64,000 nucleotides of DNA from Glaciimonas sp. GTDB lineage: Bacteria; Pseudomonadota; Gammaproteobacteria; Burkholderiales; Burkholderiaceae_D. This document shows, one piece after another, positions 61,983-64,000 of the stretch (position 1 is the first letter of the stretch; every line of letters begins with the position of its first letter). The notes under the pieces were generated by a model. That model was not told the origin of the DNA and ran no database searches. It was given only the letters and a program-made list of their open reading frames with translations. Location: positions 186,001-250,000 of the forward strand of contig JABBOV010000024.1 in the NCBI GenBank assembly GCA_012927625.1, in the 5' to 3' direction. Position numbers and translations under genes: made by a program.

Positions 61983-62837
61983 ATGACTACAGGGCCAATT
62001 CTTTCCAATGCACACGCAGTATTGACTTATCCGGTGGAGGTACTGGACGAGCAGGGACGTGCTTCGATTATAGAAATTCCGGCCGAGCGGCCTTTGACAG
62101 TCTATCTGGACAAGCGCGAACTGGTGACTCTGATGACTTTGGGCGGCGCGCCGGAAGCACTCATACTGGGTTATTTGCGCAATCAGCGGCTGGTGAAAAC
62201 GATTGCAGAAATCGTCGCCGTGCAAGTGGACTGGGATGTGGAGGCGGTGGCGGTAACCACGCACCACGGTGTTGATTACATCGAAGAGCGCACTGCCAAA
62301 AGGGTTATAACTACCGGTTGCGGTCAAGGTTCCATGTTTGGCGGACTGATGGACGAAGTCGATACCATCATGCTCCCTGACGCAAAATTGAAGCAGTCAA
62401 CGCTCTACAGAGTCGTTGATCTGATCCGTACCCAGGCGTCAATTTACAAACAGGCGGGCTCAGTGCACGGGTGTGCGCTATTTGATGCGGAGGGCGAATT
62501 ACTGTACTTCATCGAAGATGTCGGCCGCCATAATGCGGTGGATGCGATCGCCGGGAAAATGTGGCTGGACAGCATTAGCGGTCATGATAAAATTTTTTAT
62601 ACTACCGGCCGCCTGACCTCGGAAATGGTAATCAAAGGTGCGCAGATGGGGATTCCTTTCTTATTGTCGCGTTCCGGTACTACGCAAATGGGCCATGCGG
62701 TAGCGCAACGTGTCAATATGACCTTGTTGGCCCGCTGTACCGGCAAACACTTTCTTTTACTAACAGGCAAGCAAAGGTTCATTGCAGAACCGCAGTTGCT
62801 TGATGGCAGTGTTTTAAAATCATTCAGGGTCGCCTGA
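61983..62837 (+). CDS. fdhD: Formate dehydrogenase accessory sulfurtransferase FdhD
   Basis: ERPLTVYLDKRELVTLMTLGGAPEALILGYLRNQRLV...GCALFDAEGELLYFIEDVGRHNAVDAIAGKM. Confidence 0.92.
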   Translation: MTTGPILSNAHAVLTYPVEVLDEQGRASIIEIPAERPLTVYLDKRELVTLMTLGGAPEALILGYLRNQRLVKTIAEIVAVQVDWDVEAVAVTTHHGVDYIEERTAKRVITTGCGQGSMFGGLMDEVDTIMLPDAKLKQSTLYRVVDLIRTQASIYKQAGSVHGCALFDAEGELLYFIEDVGRHNAVDAIAGKMWLDSISGHDKIFYTTGRLTSEMVIKGAQMGIPFLLSRSGTTQMGHAVAQRVNMTLLARCTGKHFLLLTGKQRFIAEPQLLDGSVLKSFRVA

Positions 62838-62964
62838 CCGAAACTACAAGAAAGAGGCAAGGCAAGGTAAGGTAAGGGGCAAGTACCGCGGTTGTTATGC
62901 AACGCGGTAAAATAAGCTTTTAACGCCATCACGGCTTTGGTCAACCAAGGCCGTTTTTATTGCC

Positions 62965-64000
62965 ATGATTGTTCGCACTCGTTTCGCCCCCAGCCCAACC
63001 GGTTATCTGCACCTTGGCGGCGCTCGCACCGCGCTTTTTTCGTGGGCTTATGCCCGTCATTTTGGCGGTACTTTCATCTTGCGCATCGAAGATACCGATC
63101 TGGAGCGATCCACCCCAGAAGCAGTCGAAGCAATCCTGCAAGGCATGGACTGGTTGGGCTTGTCCCATGACGAAGGCCCTTTCTATCAGATGCAGCGGAT
63201 GGATCGTTATCGTGAAGTCGTGGCGCAAATGCTTGCCGCAGGCACCGCTTATTATTGCTATTCATCGCCGGAAGAGGTGGAAGCCATGCGTGAGCGTCTG
63301 CGCGCTGCCGGGGAGAAGCCGCGCTACGACGGCACCTGGCGTCCTGCAGCGGGCAAGACATTGCCCGCTATTCCAGCGCACCGTAAGCCCGTGGTGCGTT
63401 TCAAAAATCCACTGGATGGCGATGTGAGTTGGGATGATGTCGTCAAAGGCACGATTACCATCTCTAATCGTGAGATGGACGATTTGGTGATTGCCCGTCC
63501 AGACGGCACTCCAACATATAATTTTTGCGTGGTGATTGATGATTGGGATATGCAGATTACGCATGTTATCCGTGGCGATGATCACGTCAATAACACGCCG
63601 CGTCAGATCAATATCCTGAAAGCGCTCGGAGCAACTCTGCCGCTATATGGCCATGTACCGATGATTCTCGGGGCCGATGGGGAAAAACTGTCGAAGCGGC
63701 ATGGCGCGGTCAGCGTGATGGATTATCCGGCGCAAGGATATTTGCCAGAAGCGATGCTGAACTATCTGGCGCGCCTCGGTTGGAGTCATGGTGATGACGA
63801 AGTCTTCTCGATGGACCAATTTTGTGCATGGTTTGACCTCGATCATTTATCCAAGTCGCCGGCGCAATTCAATCCGGAAAAATTGGCCTGGCTGAACAAT
63901 CATTACATCAAGCTGGCAGACAATGCTCGCCTGGAAAGTTTGGTCAAACCTTTGATGGAAAAAGATGGGGCGGATTTCGTCAATGCGCCAGACCTGCAAG
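62965..64000 (+). CDS. gltX: Glutamyl-tRNA synthetase (truncated by window end)
   Basis: [49 protein letters not shown]; not in the ORF track because there is no stop in the window. Confidence 0.96.
   Translation, partial: MIVRTRFAPSPTGYLHLGGARTALFSWAYARHFGGTFILRIEDTDLERSTPEAVEAILQGMDWLGLSHDEGPFYQMQRMDRYREVVAQMLAAGTAYYCYSSPEEVEAMRERLRAAGEKPRYDGTWRPAAGKTLPAIPAHRKPVVRFKNPLDGDVSWDDVVKGTITISNREMDDLVIARPDGTPTYNFCVVIDDWDMQITHVIRGDDHVNNTPRQINILKALGATLPLYGHVPMILGADGEKLSKRHGAVSVMDYPAQGYLPEAMLNYLARLGWSHGDDEVFSMDQFCAWFDLDHLSKSPAQFNPEKLAWLNNHYIKLADNARLESLVKPLMEKDGADFVNAPDLQ

Overview
The window looks like a chromosomal segment of a betaproteobacterium, probably Burkholderiales/Oxalobacteraceae-like; this is inferred from gene content only. 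Left to right it holds: (1) recO-pdxJ-acpS-nagZ-uvrC-pgsA, then three identical tandem tRNA-Gly(GCC) genes behind a consensus sigma70 promoter; (2) a ~29 kb cobalamin synthesis and uptake region on the minus strand (cobQ, btuF, cobC, cbiB, cobU, btuD, btuC, bluB, cobB, cobO, cobW, cobJ-cbiJ fusion, cbiG, cbiF, cbiL, cbiD, cbiX-cbiC fusion, cbiE, chlI-chlD fusion, cobN, 2Fe-2S ferredoxin, cbtA, cbtB, TonB receptor) with two cobalamin riboswitches; (3) a metal ABC transporter with two upstream palindromes and a (CTTT)5 repeat; (4) panC, scpA, a DUF3460-like gene and a six-gene Hyf/Ehr-like membrane complex whose large subunit lacks the NiFe-binding cysteines; (5) a GNAT gene, metG with an in-frame repeat element, and mrp/apbC; (6) a periplasmic formate dehydrogenase locus with accessory proteins and fdhD; (7) the 5' part of gltX. 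The least expected signal is a dispersed AT-rich intergenic repeat family. At least six copies share a fixed register (AGTAT at 0, CCGCAT at +25, (A)TAC at about +54, AGTAT at about +64), with one divergent copy and one possible half copy. Also notable are two unrelated long perfect or near-perfect inverted repeats (REP/REPIN-like), the Cys-less hydrogenase-like complex, and the co-occurrence of early (CbiX) and late (CobN/ChlID) cobalt chelation modules without a recognisable CbiT.
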